Shown piece by piece: positions 13,219 through 24,800 of a stretch of 64,000 nt of DNA (its first letter is position 1; every line of letters starts with the position of its first letter). The notes under the pieces are model-generated. The model was not told where the DNA came from. It saw only the letters and a list, made by a program, of their open reading frames with translations, and made no database searches. Source of the stretch: Ciborinia camelliae (lineage: Eukaryota; Ascomycota; Leotiomycetes; Helotiales; Sclerotiniaceae); NCBI GenBank assembly GCA_025890175.1, contig JANPYM010000024.1, forward strand, positions 47,846 to 111,845, read 5' to 3'. The position numbers and the translations under genes were made by a program.

Positions 13219-16200
13219 ATTGGTAGTATTGATTTGATTTGATACGAAAACATTATAGATACGGCTTTTATATCTCAAAATGAAAACCCCCGGATTCCGG
13301 GATCAATGGCTGCATGCTTCAAGCATGGCAGCTCAAGTAGACTGAATACTGGAATAAATGAGGTCTATGGGATTCAAGAAATACCATTGTCGAAAGTCTT
13401 AGTGGGGTATAAAGCCGTTATTTACCTCCCTAGATAATCCTTCTACAAATTCGCATATTGCATTGCTCTCATCCGCATCATAAGGTTCATCCCGACCCTA
13501 TAGTATACACAAAGTAGAAGAAAACATTGTGTGAAAATTTTATTTAAATGCCATCAAATTTACACGCTGGCACGGAAGATCTCCAGGAACATTAACTGTC
13601 AAAATCTTGATCTCATTCTTAATAGAATAGAATGTTTATTGTCACAAAATAGGAGCAGAGTAGGCATATGATTTTATTCCACTATTATACACTTAAAGGT
13701 TATGATACCTAGAACAGATTTAGATCAAATAAGTAAGTGGGTATTTCATCTGTACCCGAGACCATGGTGGGTTGAAGATCTGTATATGCCGTATAGGGAC
13801 ATGAAATACCATTGGAGGTGGATCTTTTATAAAACTAACTATTATTTGACTCTGCTTTGCGATGGGACCTATCTTTCTTTTTCAACCAGTATCGTTACAA
13901 GTACAAGGATCGCTAGTTGGCCAGTTCAATTAACCAATAAAGTGTTCTCATGTTTAACCTGTAATGTACTACAAGCCATGCTCCAAACAAAACTGCGCGA
14001 TACGGACATATGTTGTCACGAATGGGATTCATTGTCAGTTCATAATATTCCATTGCTGATGTGCCAATATCGCTGCCAAATAATGCCAAAAATGTGAGAT
14101 GAAGTGCTCAGCCAGCAGAATATCTTTGATAGTACTCTGTAACTAGACAGTGAGATCGGGAATAGAATTCTCCCTGCATGCAATTTAAGTAATTGGCTTG
14201 ACACCACCCATTTCGACGATCCTCGAACTGGTTAGAATTCTTACGCAGTAAATGGCTAGAGTATTCCATGATTTTATATACTCTTCGGAAGAAATTTTAA
14301 CTTTTAATGGGTGTGAAGTAGCTCGCCAACCTTGCCGCCAGGTGAATTCTTCAAGCTAATATCGAGTTTCCGGGAGCTCTTTTCTAAAGAAAAACATATA
14401 AGAAATATAAAAACGACATAAAGAAAATTGTGATAGTTCGACAACTAAGCAATTCAACAACCATTCGCCGATCTAGGCTGGCTGGCTGGCTTTGCTTCCA
14501 AGTATATGTTTATAAAAGTCACATTGTAATGATTGTAAGCCAATGCTTTGATTCAGTGTAGCGCCTCGTTCAAGTTGATCTCATATGCAACATATGCGAT
14601 TATACTCCTAAAATAGCATTCGACAACGAACGTACAATTATATTGTTAAACCCAAACTTTGATCGCTGTCATACCCCTCGCTTATTTTAGCACTGCCGAG
14701 AATTAGACATCTAATATTCGAACACGATACAAAACTTGCTTGAAACAACTTCAAGAGTGAAGCTACTAGAGAGGATAAAGGTATCCCGTATTGACAGTAG
14801 CAATTTAAAAAGCTCAATCATTGCCATGTAATTTGGAATAAAAATTGGATTTTGAAGAGAGAATAACTTTTTCTCAAGTTAGAAAGAGATTTTTATATCT
14901 GCTAAGATGCATCCAAAATTTGGGCCACGATGTTGGGAAGCCGTTGAAATGAGAAATGGACTATCTTGTATTCTGAGAAAGACTAATCGCCGACTGGATC
15001 TTCTGAACCGCATGTTTATCTCTTTTCGTTGCGATGAGTAAAATATGTTGGGTAACCGATGGTTTATATACTTGGTCGAGAGAAAAGAAATGAATAATCA
15101 GCGCACCTAGACTATTCCATCAACATTCCGTATCATCCATATACAATAAGAATATTTAAGTATAGGTACGTACCTACATGATAACTCAATCTAAACAGTT
15201 CATTCTCGATTTCAGCCCCAATAAACGGAATAAAAAAGCGCGCTCGTGCTTCATGCTAGCTATTCTCTAATAAAGAATTTGAAATAGACCAGTCCACCTT
15301 GGGATGATGCATTGATTGGAGAGAATGAAGAGTAGCGACATTTTTTCAATAGTTTTACAATATCGGACTAGGTTCCAAAAAATCGATATTAATATTTTCA
15401 GGTATGCGAAAGAATGAAAGATTATCACGATGGCAACAATGAGCTTTCATCGCCACATAGATAGGCATCTCACCACCATTATTATCAAATATATTTATCA
15501 TTTAGCTGCGCAGATCAGTTTTTGAAGGCGGGCATCATGCAACTATACCGCACATCACTCAGGACAGATATAAATGGATATTTTAAATGCTTTGCACCTT
15601 GGTGATGTTTGGTTGTATTTTTGTTGATTTTTGATGGGAGAAAACTTGATGAGATCCGTGGTCTTTTATACCTGATATTAGCGTATGATGATGGTGCTAA
15701 TGGTGATGAGAAGTACATGGATGGTAGTATAACTCTAACTCATCAGAAGACCACATTCACTCATCCCTTCACCTTTCAAATTTCTCCATCCAGCGCCGAA
15801 CCCGCTGAGATTCATCAACACCTAATACCCCTAGCTAAGTATAAAAGAGCATGTAATAGGCTAAAGATTCTTCTATTGAGCATAGTGAAGCATTAAAGAT
15901 AAAGATAACAGGAAAATGGTGATCACATTGTTGAAAATAAAAACATCACGAAGATAACTTTTGTTATAGGAGAGAGAGATATCTCCTTCGTTCCTCGCAA
16001 CTTTGCACATATAACAGCAACTGTAGAATGGGGTTGGATGTCAGGAGCAATGTCGATGAGAACGAGGTATGGATTCTCATCATCAAAAAATCTGACTTCT
16101 CACCCTGTTAAATTCTAGCATAAACAAATATAACAATCACCTAATTATGATTTAATCTTCTCAGATAAAACTCGAAACTTAGCATCAGAGACGAATAGAT

Positions 16201-17520
16201 ATAAATCCAACTGCCACTTAAGCATAAATACATCGACATGATTTTACATCTCATCTATTGATCTTGTAAATATACAGAGTACAAAGCACAAGATGAAAGA
16301 CTTTTTATACCTAAATATAAAAAACGAAACATTAATCCAGTCCAACTAGAATGAGCAAGCTTATAGGAGCGAATTGGAGTAATTATCATCTTATCATCTC
16401 AGTATCCCTTTCCATCTAGCTCATGATGATATCTTCGCTATAAAAGCACATACTAAATCACTATGAAATCTCCAAATAGCACCGGGAAAATAGCTATGAA
16501 CGTTGTAAATGGGGCTCTCTAGTCGGAGCCATACCATATGTCGTGGAGTTTTTCAAATTGAGGAAGTGGGTGTGGGATTTAGGATAACCGGGGGTCTAGG
16601 CGTGGAAATCATCGTCTGCATGTCTTCATGGTTGCCATTTTATTGTCATCAATAGTTCAGCCAAACTTTCGCCATACAATATTTCACCATCAATCCATTT
16701 ACCACTGTCAAATAAAACCACAACCGATTCAAGAGATCCATCTATCAGCTCAGTATACCCAGCTCCTAACATCCTTAAAATCAAAGAAATAACGTAATCA
16801 TAAGAACACACAATAGTTTTCTACTTCGAGGAACTACCCCCCTTGCGTAGCAGAACCGGGATGCTTGTTTACTTCCATTTGATTCAAAAGGATGTGAATT
16901 GAACGTATATTTATATACTCACTCAAAACTTCACAAATAACAGAATACTCCCTAGATATCTAATCTCATAGATGGAGCGTCAATGAGGAATATTTAAAAT
17001 AGTTGGTGAATATAATGCAGATACAAATAGAATCTATTCGGAACTAAACGCAATACTACTCCCACCAAATAATAGATACGAATTCAGACACTTATCCCAT
17101 CAACCCCATCCATATCATAAATCTTAAACCAACCAAGGAACAGCACAGCTAGACTATAGAACCCCGCCCTCCCTTCCAAGAAATCTTCCACTCACAAAAT
17201 CATGAAAAAACCAATTCTGAACCTGGACAATGAATGGTCTATGCTATGAATTCTTCAAGTTCGTTTGGTGATTCCATAGATACATTATAATCTGACGAAT
17301 TTCGTTTCCATGCATCCAGGGACATCATCTCATCTCACGCTTCGTACCAAAAGTGCCTTGCCTTGACGTGATTTAATAACCATAAGATCATCGAAAAAGT
17401 AACCATTACCAAATATCATTACCGCCGAAATGCATCTTCATTATTAAGCCTCCTCTCTCAACCCTCCCTTCCCCTTCTCTTAACTCCCAATTCTCAACTC
17501 CCCTACCACTCCCACTAATT

Positions 17521-17535
17521 CCCCCCCCCCCCCCC
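17521..17535 (+). repeat. Homopolymer C run in a pyrimidine-rich stretch
   Basis: Fifteen consecutive C at the centre of a CT-rich strand (about 17450-17560), followed by CTTTTCTC-type tracts near 17675. Such tracts are common in fungal promoters and leaders, but no gene start follows. Confidence 0.6.
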
Positions 17536-17973
17536 TCATTTTTCTCTCCAGCTATCTCCACTCACCGAAAAGACTCAAAAGTCCGTACAGAACTTTCCAC
17601 TTTACACTTTCCACATCACACATTACACTAATAACAAACAAACACCCTACATATCTATAAAATCTAGTATATTTCTCTTTTCTCTTTTCTTTTTTCCGCC
17701 AGACCTTGTATGTGCGTATGAATTTTGAGTTGTTTTTTGGGGGATTTAAGGAGCGAAAAAAGGAATAGATGGAGGGCTTCTGAATCCTGCTTTTATACCC
17801 TTTTCTTTTTTCTTTTGTTTGAGTTGAGGATGATGAAGAGGGAGAAGTATGAGATGAGATGGGATGGGATGGAGAATTCGAGTAGGCGGATGGAAGTTAA
17901 GCTAGATAGGGGATGAGGTGGATATAGATATTGTTGATATAAAGTAGTTCTACATACACTAGCTTAGTCATCG

Positions 17974-18014
17974 AGTTAAGTTATATGGAATCTCCGATTC
18001 CATAGAACTTAGCT
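17974..18014. repeat. Hairpin repeat, copy 1
   Basis: Inverted repeat with 19-base arms (17974-17992 and 17996-18014, 17 of 19 paired) around a 3-base loop TCC. The core is ATGGAATC/GATTCCAT. A diverged relative lies at 63604-63634, sharing GAATCTCCGA(T/C)TCC and TAGAACT, so this is a dispersed element and not a lone palindrome. Confidence 0.6.
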
Positions 18015-18930
18015 TGATACACAATAATATAATGCTTAATAGATATAGACATAGATATAGATATGAATATAAAATACCTACCTTACCTATCCTGGGGAAT
18101 ACAAAAAAACCCAACTATATACGTATGCCTGCAGGAGATTAATAATATCAGACCCATTAGATCTTTTTAGATCTTGATCAATAACCCTACCTAATATAAT
18201 CTAATCTGTTTTGCAGGACCTATGCGGAGTGCGGAGTGCGTGGTATGGGGGAAACGAGGGCTTAGTATGCAGTATCGTATCAGCTATCTAGGTATTTAAA
18301 GAAGTAGTCTCGATATCATATTATATATGGAGAGAAAGAGAGGATTTCGGTAGAAAGATGCATCGAATAGATGAAAGAAAGGAAAGTAAACCAAATCAAC
18401 CATAGAAATACTAGGTAAGATTAGGTATATATAGAATAGAAGACTGATGACATATCTGCATCTGCATCTGCATTTAAAATGAACATACCTGTCATATTTT
18501 ATAGGTAGATAGATGATTGGTTTTAGGATAAATAAGAAGCATAATGGCATATATTGAAAGGAATGAATGAAATCAACGAAAAGAAATCAAAAGAAGAGTA
18601 AACAGCACTTTCTAACAACAAGAAAACGATAGTTACCTTAGATGAAAATGGCGATAACCAATTTGAGAGATATATCTTGGAATATTTACGTGACTACCTA
18701 CCTACTTATCTAGATACTTTACCTTGGTTTTTCCATTCCATTTCATCTCATCTCATCCCGACCCAACTCCTCACCATCCCCTCATCTATCCATCCATTCA
18801 TCACCTCAAACCTTACCTACTATACATCTCTCACCATACATCTCTCACCCTACGTCTCTCACCCTTTTGTAAACCAGCCATTACTGAATCCACCAATCCA
18901 TAAACCCCACCCCATCTCATCCACTTTCTC

Positions 18931-19037
18931 CAACCTACCAACCTACCAACCTACCAACCTACCAACCTACCAACCTACCAACCTACCAACCTACCAACCT
19001 ACCAACCTACCAACCTACCAACCTACCAACCTACCAA
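18931..19037 (+). repeat. 8-bp minisatellite (CTACCAAC), about 13 copies
   Basis: Uninterrupted tandem array of the octamer. It keeps one reading frame open (repeating YQPTNLPT), which creates a spurious 125-codon ORF at 18677-19054. Followed by a short CCATTCACAAT triplication near 19060-19090. Confidence 0.9.
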
Positions 19038-19160
19038 TCCATCTGCTTATTTAAGAAATCCATTCACAATCCATTCACAATCCATTCACAATCCCTTCAT
19101 AATCCCCGCACCAGCCAGCATATCTCACTCCCACCTCATTTTTAAATATTCCAATAATAT

Positions 19161-19600
19161 ATCATAATCAGGCATGGGCACCTGTACCCTACCCAGAGTA
19201 TTTCACCTCTACAGGTGGTTTACTTTACCCTACTGAATTCTACAGGATAATTACTTTATAAAATTCGCGGGTATAGATAAATCTGCGAATATATATTATA
19301 TAATTATCTAATACTATTATTTAAAGTTAAAGTTATTTTTAACTTTATTTTTATTTTTTATTTTTCATTTTTTTAACCCTAACCCTAATCCTTACCTTTT
19401 TTATTTCTTCTTTTCCTCCTTCAACTTTGGATAACTATATTAGACGATTACATGATATACTTGCAAATCTATCTGTACCCTAGAGCATTTTATAAAATGG
19501 TTACTCTACCCCGTAGGGAGGGAGTAGGGTGGCTACTCGCCGGGTTTTACCCCGGGTTACCCCGGGTGTACCCTACCCTGTGCCCAACCCTGATCATAAT
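19161..19600. mobile_element. hAT-type miniature inverted-repeat element (MITE) with target duplication
   Basis: Element 19169-19592, 424 bp. Terminal inverted repeats are CAGGCATGGGCAC (19169-19181) and, reversed, CAGGGTTGGGCAC (19592-19580), 11 of 13 matching. It is flanked by a perfect 8-bp duplication ATCATAAT at 19161-19168 and 19593-19600. An 8-bp duplication with ends beginning CAGG is the hAT superfamily signature. There is no transposase frame, so it is non-autonomous. GTACCCTACCC occurs near both ends (about 19184 and 19568), a plausible transposase-binding subterminal repeat. The middle contains TTAACCCTAACCCTAATCC (19373-19391), two telomere-like CCCTAA units inside AT-rich DNA. 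The intact duplication suggests a fairly recent insertion. Confidence 0.9.
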
Positions 19601-19670
19601 CAAAATCAAAATCAAAATTAAAATCATAATGAAAATGAACAAATCAAAATCAAATCAAAATCAAAAAGAG
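19593..19670 (+). repeat. Degenerate AAAATC-type repeat
   Basis: Imperfect AAAATC/AAAATG units immediately after the right target duplication of the hAT element. The same hexamer forms the long perfect array at 36570-36771. Confidence 0.7.
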
Positions 19671-19770
19671 AATGAAAAAGAGAAAGAGAGGGACTTCCCG
19701 TTCTCTTATACTCACTCACACTTACACTGAAAATTATCCATTCGCATCTTGATCCTCAACATTCTCATCT

Positions 19771-19797
19771 ATCGATAATATCGATAACATCGATAAG
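19771..19797 (+). repeat. Three 9-bp ATCGATAA(T/C/G) repeats
   Basis: Three tandem units each containing GATAA, the core bound by GATA zinc-finger regulators. They lie about 0.8 kb beyond the 3' end of the cyclin gene, so a regulatory role is not evident. Confidence 0.5.
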
Positions 19798-20059
19798 AAC
19801 CTCCCCTCCCCCTTCTTCCCCCCAAAGAAATCTAGAGTGAGTTGTATAAGAAAGTTCATCTAGACATACATACACACACACACACACAAATCATACACCC
19901 AAGTTAAAACCCTCTCCCTCTCATAAATAGTATTTAAACTGTATATAAACCGTACGTAAACCATATGTAAACTATATATAAACCATATATAAACCATATT
20001 AAAAACATGTATAACCTTTAAAATTAATTAACAACTAATTAATACTATTAACTATAGGT

Positions 20060-20178
20060 ATAGGTAGGTACTATTACTACTTGTATGTAGGTAGGTAGGT
20101 AACTAGGTAAGGTAGGTAAAGTAGGTATTTAAACAACTTCTTTAAAAAAAAACCACACACACACACACACACACATAA
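20060..20178 (+). repeat. TAGG/TAGGTA tetranucleotide tract and CA repeat
   Basis: TAGGTAGG-rich sequence (about 20054-20128), then a run of about 12 CA units (20154-20176). These simple repeats sit in the 3' flank of the cyclin gene. The ORF on the other strand through them is spurious. Confidence 0.7.
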
Positions 20179-20592
20179 GCAAGCAAGCAACGCAACGCAA
20201 AGTCCAGCCAGCAGAGCAAAGTCCAGCAAAGCAAAGCAAAGTAAGAAAGAGACCTCAGGTCCATCTTACTAGGTAGGTATAAAGCGCCTTTTTCCATGCC
20301 AGTCCCAACCACACCAACCAACCAACCGACCGACCGAGCAAACCGATTCAAATAATTCCTGATACCACCCATGATTTTAATTTTCCATCCATCCGTCCGT
20401 CCATCCATCCAGTAGAGAAAGAGAGATGCATGTGGTGACAAGAAAAAAAAAATCATAGAATGAGATAATATGAGCTCCTCCCCTTCGTTTCATCCATTCA
20501 TCCCAGCTTCGGGATTTCCAAAAAAAAAAGATATCTCATCATAACGTCGTGATAATACAACAAACAAGAAAACAAATTCCCGCGTCGCGCTC

Positions 20593-21817
20593 TCAAATAA
20601 AATTGATAGAAGCATGACCGATCAAAGGATCCACATAGGAAGGAAACCTCTCGACATCCACAACCTCACATTCATCTCGTGGTGACAATCCACCAAAAGC
20701 CATCTTGGTCTCCCTGCTCAACATCGAAGTACCACCCAAAGGTCTCTCATTCCCTAGTTTTTCAAAGTCTTCAATCGACGGCGTTTCAACCGGTGTAAGT
20801 TGTGGGGTATTTTCTCCTTGAATTCCTATACATGCTTTTCCAGAACTCATTGGTCGATTACCACCAATACCGCAATTCGCCATCGACATTGTCCAATCCT
20901 GCATACAATAAGATGTTGTCGATTGTCTCTTGGCAGCTCTCGCCATATCATTCTTGGCTTCTTCGATAATATCGTGAGACCAGAGTGGTAATAATCTATA
21001 TCCCAGATTTTCCATGATACATCTTTGGGTGAAATTAATTTGATCACAGCTCCATAGTCCCTTGGCCCATTTTTGCGCATAGTATAATGTGGTACCTTGT
21101 TGATCATCTATGAATTTGGTCGCGAGGATGAGTGCGGCTAGTATGATTACTTCGGGGTGTGTACTATCGATATGTTGTTCTTCTGCAGCTTGTTGACTGG
21201 GGAAATTGTATTGTTCGAGTAATTGATCTTCGGGGGATTCGAGAGGATATGAGAGGCGCCATGATCGTGCGAATCGGGAATTGAGAGAATCGAGTATACA
21301 AACTGCGAGGGCGAGTATCTCAATAGGAAGGTCAGCTCGACTGAGTAAGGCATGTACGAGTTGGGTTGATGGATTGGTTAGAGAGGTGGAGGAAGGTATT
21401 AGATTTGTAAGATGGATGGCTGGCCCTATAGATTATATTAGCCTGAATGTCCTGCATAAAAGCCTGATGGGGTGCAGAATTGGGCTGAACAGATTTAGAA
21501 GGTTACACACCTAAGAATTCGGGGTAAAGGATCTCATCAGAGCTGAAAAGGGATATTGGTGATTGTGCCGCCGTGGTATCGTATGAATGAGAGGATAAAG
21601 GAGGGGTGGGTAAGTTCGAGAGTGGCACATAGGTTTGTTCAAAGAAGTCTGAATCGAAAGATTCAATTGATGAGATGGATGAGGATCTTTTGCGTGAAGA
21701 CATTGAGAGTGGTGGTGTCATTGTTGGATTCATAATTGGAGAATTATAGATTGATGTACCGGGAGTTGGAATGAACGAGAGGTTGGTTACGTAGGTGAAA
21801 GTGACAGACGTTGGCAT
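20593..21817 (-). CDS. Cyclin-domain protein, Pho80/Pcl-like
   Basis: Probable regulatory subunit of a cyclin-dependent kinase of the Pho85 type. Model: exon 1 21817-21511, an 85-bp intron 21510-21426 (donor GTGTGT, acceptor CTATAG), exon 2 21425-20593, 379 residues. Residues 1-115 are Ser/Thr/Pro-rich and disordered, with repeated TPP/PTPPL sites that could be phosphorylated. The cyclin box spans about 120-235: RADLPIEILALAVCILDSLN, then PEVIILAALILATKFIDD, then QINFTQRCIMENLGYRLLPLW. The C-terminal tail is low complexity. An acceptor-like CCACAG precedes the ATG by 18 bases, so a further upstream exon or a leader intron is possible. The class (Pcl versus other small cyclins) is inferred from the box. 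Confidence 0.85.
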
Positions 21818-24800
21818 GCGTTGAAATCGAGGCTGTGGAATGTATTAAAGCAAGTTGTGAGATATTGTAAGAAGTTTGAGTTACATGAAGGGAATGCGAC
21901 TTGAGGTTCTCTTTTATGTATGGAAGCCTTGTGATGAGGTGATTCCAATTATTCGATTTCCAATTCCACTTTTGAATGGATTTCCGATTTCCTTATGCAG
22001 GTTTGTGAATGACCTTCTTAGGCAATTAATATATCAATATATCAATTGGCTTGCTGAATGATTCGACGATGGTATATGACTCTGATTCTGATTCTCGATT
22101 GAGTCTTGCCAAGTCAACCAGTTCTTTATAGACGTGAATGTGAATGGAAATGAAACGAGTGAGTGAATTCGAGAAAGAACTTCCAATTCTTTTTACTGTA
22201 GAACGAGCAGGAGAACGAGAACAGAAGTTTATTAAACAACGAAAGAATCCTTTTGAATTAAGTATTTGAACGATGAAAACCTACATTGATCAAACAATTG
22301 AACGAACAAACAAACAATGAAAAGAGGGATTACAAGACCTATATATTCATTTGCATGAAGGAAAAGTTGAAATTCGGTGTAAGAAATGTGGATGTTGGGT
22401 TGTATGGGAAAATGGAGGTTGTACGGAAGAGTGGAGGAGGGAGTAGAAAACCGATGATACCGAATTAATGGAATTACCTAGTATGTTTTAAGGTTGTTTA
22501 TAGTGAAAGGGTAGATGTGGATCTTGCTGATTTTGACTTTTTGGGGAGGGGAAGGGGGTTTTTTTTGGTCAAATTTGAGAGACGACTATTGGAAATCCAA
22601 GTGTAAAACCTTTATTACCTAGGATAGATAGATAGTTTCGTATTATTTCATCTGATCCTAAGTTAGAGAAGTCACAGTAGAGTAGGTAGGTAGATGTTTG
22701 ATATCAATTGAGATCGGGACTCTCATAGATAGATATTTTCCAACTCTCTATAAAGTATCTATCTAGATACATACATACAACCTACGTACGGAGAATCTAT
22801 TAGCTAGTATTAGCTAGTATATACGTACCTACTTACCTACCTTCTCTCTACCCATCCCTTTTACCCCACCCCCTTCCCCTTCCCCTTCATTCTCGCCAAC
22901 CTTCCACAGCATAGAATTCTTCTTCAGTCTTTCCATAAGGCTCATCACAAGATCTTCTCATTCATGCATCCTCGTAAATGTGACATCCATTACACAATAG
23001 ACACCATGGGCACCGTCCATCCATCCATCCATCCATTCATCCATCCATTGATATAATATTGAATACCTATCTGCACCTGCACATCTGCACATCCGCATAT
23101 ACCATCTCCATCCATCTGCATAAGGTATCCTCAGCTAACTCCTCCCCACCAAACCTCGTACGGTACGGTCAATGGTAACTGGCCATACCATAAATTCCAT
23201 AATCCTACCTATACATACATAGCACATACACACCCTACCACCAAACCCAAAAAATCCCCATTATTCCTGTCTTCCCAAGGTGATCAAGGCTCAAGCCATG
23301 GCACCATATCCTTCACCGTCCTAACGTTTTGTTTCTAGTTTCATGCGCAGACTCAGACTCAGACTCAGTAACCAGGGTCCTTGTACAAAAATGCACATAC
23401 ATATTCCATACATACAATGAGCACTATGTACGCCACGAACGAACGAGCACGATTAATTTTAATCCCACCATATGATTTGTGCACATATAATTTTGTAAGA
23501 CCATTTTAGCGGCCCTTCCGAGTGTCAAGTGAAGTCGTATTCATTACGATATTTTATTTACCGGGTGTTGTGCTGCGTGCTTGGTATTCCATACAGTACC
23601 TAGTAAGTGTTATTTACTAGGTAGTAAATAAGAATAGGTATTTATCTAAAGAGATATCTCTATATTCTTTCTACTCTATTACCTTGGTATAAAAATGACT
23701 TTTTACCTATTGATTCAGGTTGGGTTCGAATGAATGAATAGGCTAATTAAGTAAGTGAGGAATCAGAGGGGCCAGGAGAATTAGATTGTTTAGATAGATG
23801 GAAATGTCAAGGACCTAGTAAATATATAATATCTAGATACTGTATTAGATAGATACTGTTTGAACTCTTGATGTCAGTTTTCCTACCCTACTTTACTTTA
23901 TTTTATCTATCTATCTAGCATTTAAATTCAAAAAAACATTTCTTATTTAATCGTAGCTTTAATGTAAAAGTATCTATCTATCTATCTATATAGTAACGAA
24001 GCTACAGAATACCTATTTTTAGACTATAAACACCTCCAACTATATGCCTAGCCTATAAAATTACCAAGTCCTAGAGTCAATTATATTTCAGTTTCCATTT
24101 CCATTTCCGTTTCAACTTTCCTTTTAGAGTTCCCAAATTCAAATCCTCAAATCCTCAAATTCTCAAAAGATACTTACTTAGGGATTAATAATTGCCGATC
24201 TTTCTTTCTTTCCTTCGGTTTTCGTTTTGGTTTTAGAGTAGGCCGGGGGTCTAAGTCTGAGTCTGTGTCTGTGTCCAAGTCTGAGTCTCAGGTCAGACCA
24301 GACAGGGCATTCATTCATTATGATTCGGTAGTTGTTTTGTTTTGATTCATTTTGATTTGGTCGTTCGGTCGTTGTTTTAGAAAACTTAGGTAAGATAGAT
24401 AGGTTCAAGGTTAGGTAAGGTATGATTAGATTGGATTGGATTGGGTAGTTTATGATTGGGTTGGGATAGGATGGGCATAAGCGGTTTTGGCGTTTAAGAA
24501 ATACCGGTACTCTATATCTGCCTATTATCTACCTATCTAGATATCTACCTAGATATGTAGTACTATAACCGGGAATTGAGCACGCGAGCAATTATTTAGA
24601 ATGAATGGATGATATCGATGATATAGATGATATGAATGGCATGCTTTATATACATATACATACATCTGAGGTATATCCATATACTTAATAGTCTTACCTA
24701 TCTACATATATATATCTATCGAGATAGTCAAGAACACTTATGATTACTGTAGTACAAACCCCCCTTTGCCTCCTCCCTCTTCTATCCCCCTCAGAATATA

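Larger units (their letters stand above)
4613..17797. promoter_or_regulatory. Gene desert with clustered TATAAAAG boxes on both strands
   Basis: About 13 kb of AT-rich DNA with no convincing protein gene. TATAAAAG starts on the plus strand at 6557, 7134, 9291, 12143, 14511, 15840 and 16439. It occurs on the minus strand (CTTTTATA on plus) at 4613, 8021, 13265, 13824, 15663 and 17790. Only one other copy was found by eye in the remaining 51 kb (44956). Looser boxes (TATAAAA or GGTATAAA) add more, for example 4720, 5863, 8128, 9867, 10286, 11638, 12774 and 13408. Several boxes are followed by A/C-rich stretches like fungal mRNA leaders. What follows them is short, unrelated frames. It may be a promoter array, decayed small genes, or a product of mutation bias in AT-rich DNA. 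Confidence 0.45.

Noticed and set aside
13702..14097. 131-codon plus-strand ORF in the desert
   Set aside because: Random-looking composition, a TATAAAAG box on the opposite strand inside it, no domain and no conserved motif.
18931..19037. CRISPR-like direct repeats
   Set aside because: Units are adjacent without spacers, and the genome is eukaryotic; a simple minisatellite.
18677..19054. 125-codon ORF with repeated YQPTNLPT
   Set aside because: It is the translation of the 8-bp minisatellite; no domain or gene signals.
19373..19391. Interstitial telomere marking a chromosome end or fusion
   Set aside because: Only two CCCTAA units, and they lie inside a complete MITE, so they are part of the transposon rather than a relic telomere.
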